Assembly (NCBI GenBank): GCA_030040515.1
Contig: JASHTO010000711.1
Span: 1 to 6,132, forward strand
Direction: 5' to 3'
DNA: 6,132 bases
DNA from: Terriglobia bacterium
GTDB taxonomy: Bacteria > Acidobacteriota > Terriglobia > UBA7540
Position 1 is the first letter of the stretch. Each line of letters begins with the position of its first letter. Below, piece by piece: positions 5,330 through 6,132 of the stretch. A program made the translations under genes and the position numbers. The notes beneath the pieces are model-generated. The model did not search any database. It was given only the letters and a program-made list of their open reading frames with translations, and had not been told where the DNA came from.

Positions 5330-6132
5330 ATGATCAATCGCGTCCGAAAACTCGTTGAGCGAACTGTGGTTGGGGATTCTGTTCCGGCGCTGATCCGCTG
5401 GGGGAAGCGCACGCCACCCTCTGCGGTTGAAAAGATTCGCATGGATGCCTTCGGCGAAATTGTCCGATACGCTGCGGAGCACCAGAAATTCTTCCGCCGC
5501 AAACTGCGCGAAAGCGGAATTGATGCCGCTCATGTCCGCAGGCCCGAAGACCTGGGGGATATTTTTACCACTCCAGAAGACTTGCGCTCCCTTCCCGCGG
5601 AGGAGTTTTTGTGTCGAGAGCCGGAGCTGGTTTTTGAGACCACCGGAACCTCCGGCGGCCCCAAGCGCGTTTACTTTTCTTACGAGGAGCTCGACTTTGC
5701 CGCCCGATACCAGGCCGCCGGGCTCTACGAAAACGGTGTGCGGCCCGGGGCGCGTGTGGTTTGCACGTTTGACGGCGGCTACTGGATCAGCAGTTGGGTC
5801 ACGTTCCGCGCCTGCGAATATCTGGGAGTGTTCTGCTCCGCCGCGGGCAAGCCGCATCCGCGCGAAATCTATTCGCGCATGTCCATCTATAAGTATGACG
5901 TGATTGTGGCCGACCCCACATGGCTGGTCAGTTTAAGTGAGATTGCGGAGAAAGAGGGCGTGTTTCCCCTGCGCCTGATCATGGCCGCGGGCGATCGTAT
6001 GACCGATGTCTATCGCACCTATGTGGAGAGCGTGTGGAAGTGCCCCATCGTTCTGGCCTACGGCACGACGGAGGTGGGCGGAGCGGGCATGGAATGCCTG
6101 CGCAAGGAAGGCTACCATTTGGATGACTTCAA
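5330..6132 (+). CDS. Phenylacetate-CoA ligase-like (PaaK family) adenylate-forming enzyme, 3' truncated
   Basis: The frame is open from the ATG at 5330 to the window end, 267 codons, roughly 60% of a typical PaaK-family protein. The phosphate-binding loop is TTGTSGGPK (104-112) and the adenylate-contact motif is YGTTEVG (244-250, with E248 the usual Mg/ATP acidic residue). The helix at 32-64, ending in KFFRRKLRESGI, matches the N-terminal helix of this family. Members activate an aromatic or other carboxylic acid with ATP and transfer it to CoA or another acceptor; coenzyme F390 synthetases and uncharacterised polysaccharide-locus enzymes also belong here. The C-terminal lid is missing from the window. 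No Shine-Dalgarno sequence precedes the start, and the heptad repeat ends eight bases before it. No other start codon occurs in frame between the upstream stop and 5330. The superfamily is firm; the substrate is unknown. Context suggests loading an acyl or aryl group in a lipid pathway. Confidence 0.85.
   Translation, partial: MINRVRKLVERTVVGDSVPALIRWGKRTPPSAVEKIRMDAFGEIVRYAAEHQKFFRRKLRESGIDAAHVRRPEDLGDIFTTPEDLRSLPAEEFLCREPELVFETTGTSGGPKRVYFSYEELDFAARYQAAGLYENGVRPGARVVCTFDGGYWISSWVTFRACEYLGVFCSAAGKPHPREIYSRMSIYKYDVIVADPTWLVSLSEIAEKEGVFPLRLIMAAGDRMTDVYRTYVESVWKCPIVLAYGTTEVGGAGMECLRKEGYHLDDF

Noticed and set aside
5237..5857. 206-residue minus-strand frame ending in LEIGNWKLGNGRVSNFEFRFSS
   Set aside because: The tail is the translated heptad repeat, a well-known spurious peptide type, and the rest is antisense to the ligase gene.
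5427..5903. 158-residue plus-strand frame inside the ligase gene
   Set aside because: It is out of frame with the adenylate-forming enzyme, whose TTGTSGGPK and YGTTEVG motifs are in the other frame.

Overview
The window is a GC-rich bacterial chromosomal fragment; a hand count gives about 65% G+C over positions 3421-3540. Every gene I can support lies on the plus strand. I see no tRNA, rRNA, CRISPR array or transposase. The organism cannot be fixed from the sequence alone. Two kinds of intergenic repeat, 'CACAGAG..CACGGAG' arms and GAAACTC/CAGTTTC heptads, resemble repeats I associate with Acidobacteria genomes. Together with the gene mix they make an acidobacterium or a similar soil bacterium my best guess. 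This is inference, not proof.

Layout. Positions 2-766 hold the C-terminal part of a radical SAM protein with a cysteine-rich SPASM-like tail. A 212-bp gap follows with a degenerate inverted and direct repeat. Next is a membrane-anchored NodB-type polysaccharide deacetylase (979-1698). A 338-bp AT-richer intergenic stretch (1699-2036) carries a perfect 10+1+10 palindrome, a second 7-bp inverted repeat and an excess of TGGCA motifs. After it come a stand-alone CheY-like receiver (2037-2420), an acyl carrier protein (2473-2760), a FabF-type 3-oxoacyl-ACP synthase starting at GTG 2786 (to 4015), and an MGDG-synthase/UgtP-like glycosyltransferase (4067-5254). A PaaK-like adenylate-forming ligase (5330 onward) is cut by the window end.

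How the genes may work together. The last four genes are close (gaps of 25, 51 and 75 bp) and co-directional. They pair acyl-chain carriage and elongation (ACP, KAS) with a lipid-type glycosyltransferase and a carboxylate-activating enzyme. This suggests a dedicated pathway for an unusual acyl chain or glycolipid rather than housekeeping fatty-acid synthesis. The deacetylase and radical SAM protein upstream could act on the same envelope product or be unrelated neighbours. The receiver and the palindrome-bearing leader in front of it are candidates for control of the downstream genes.
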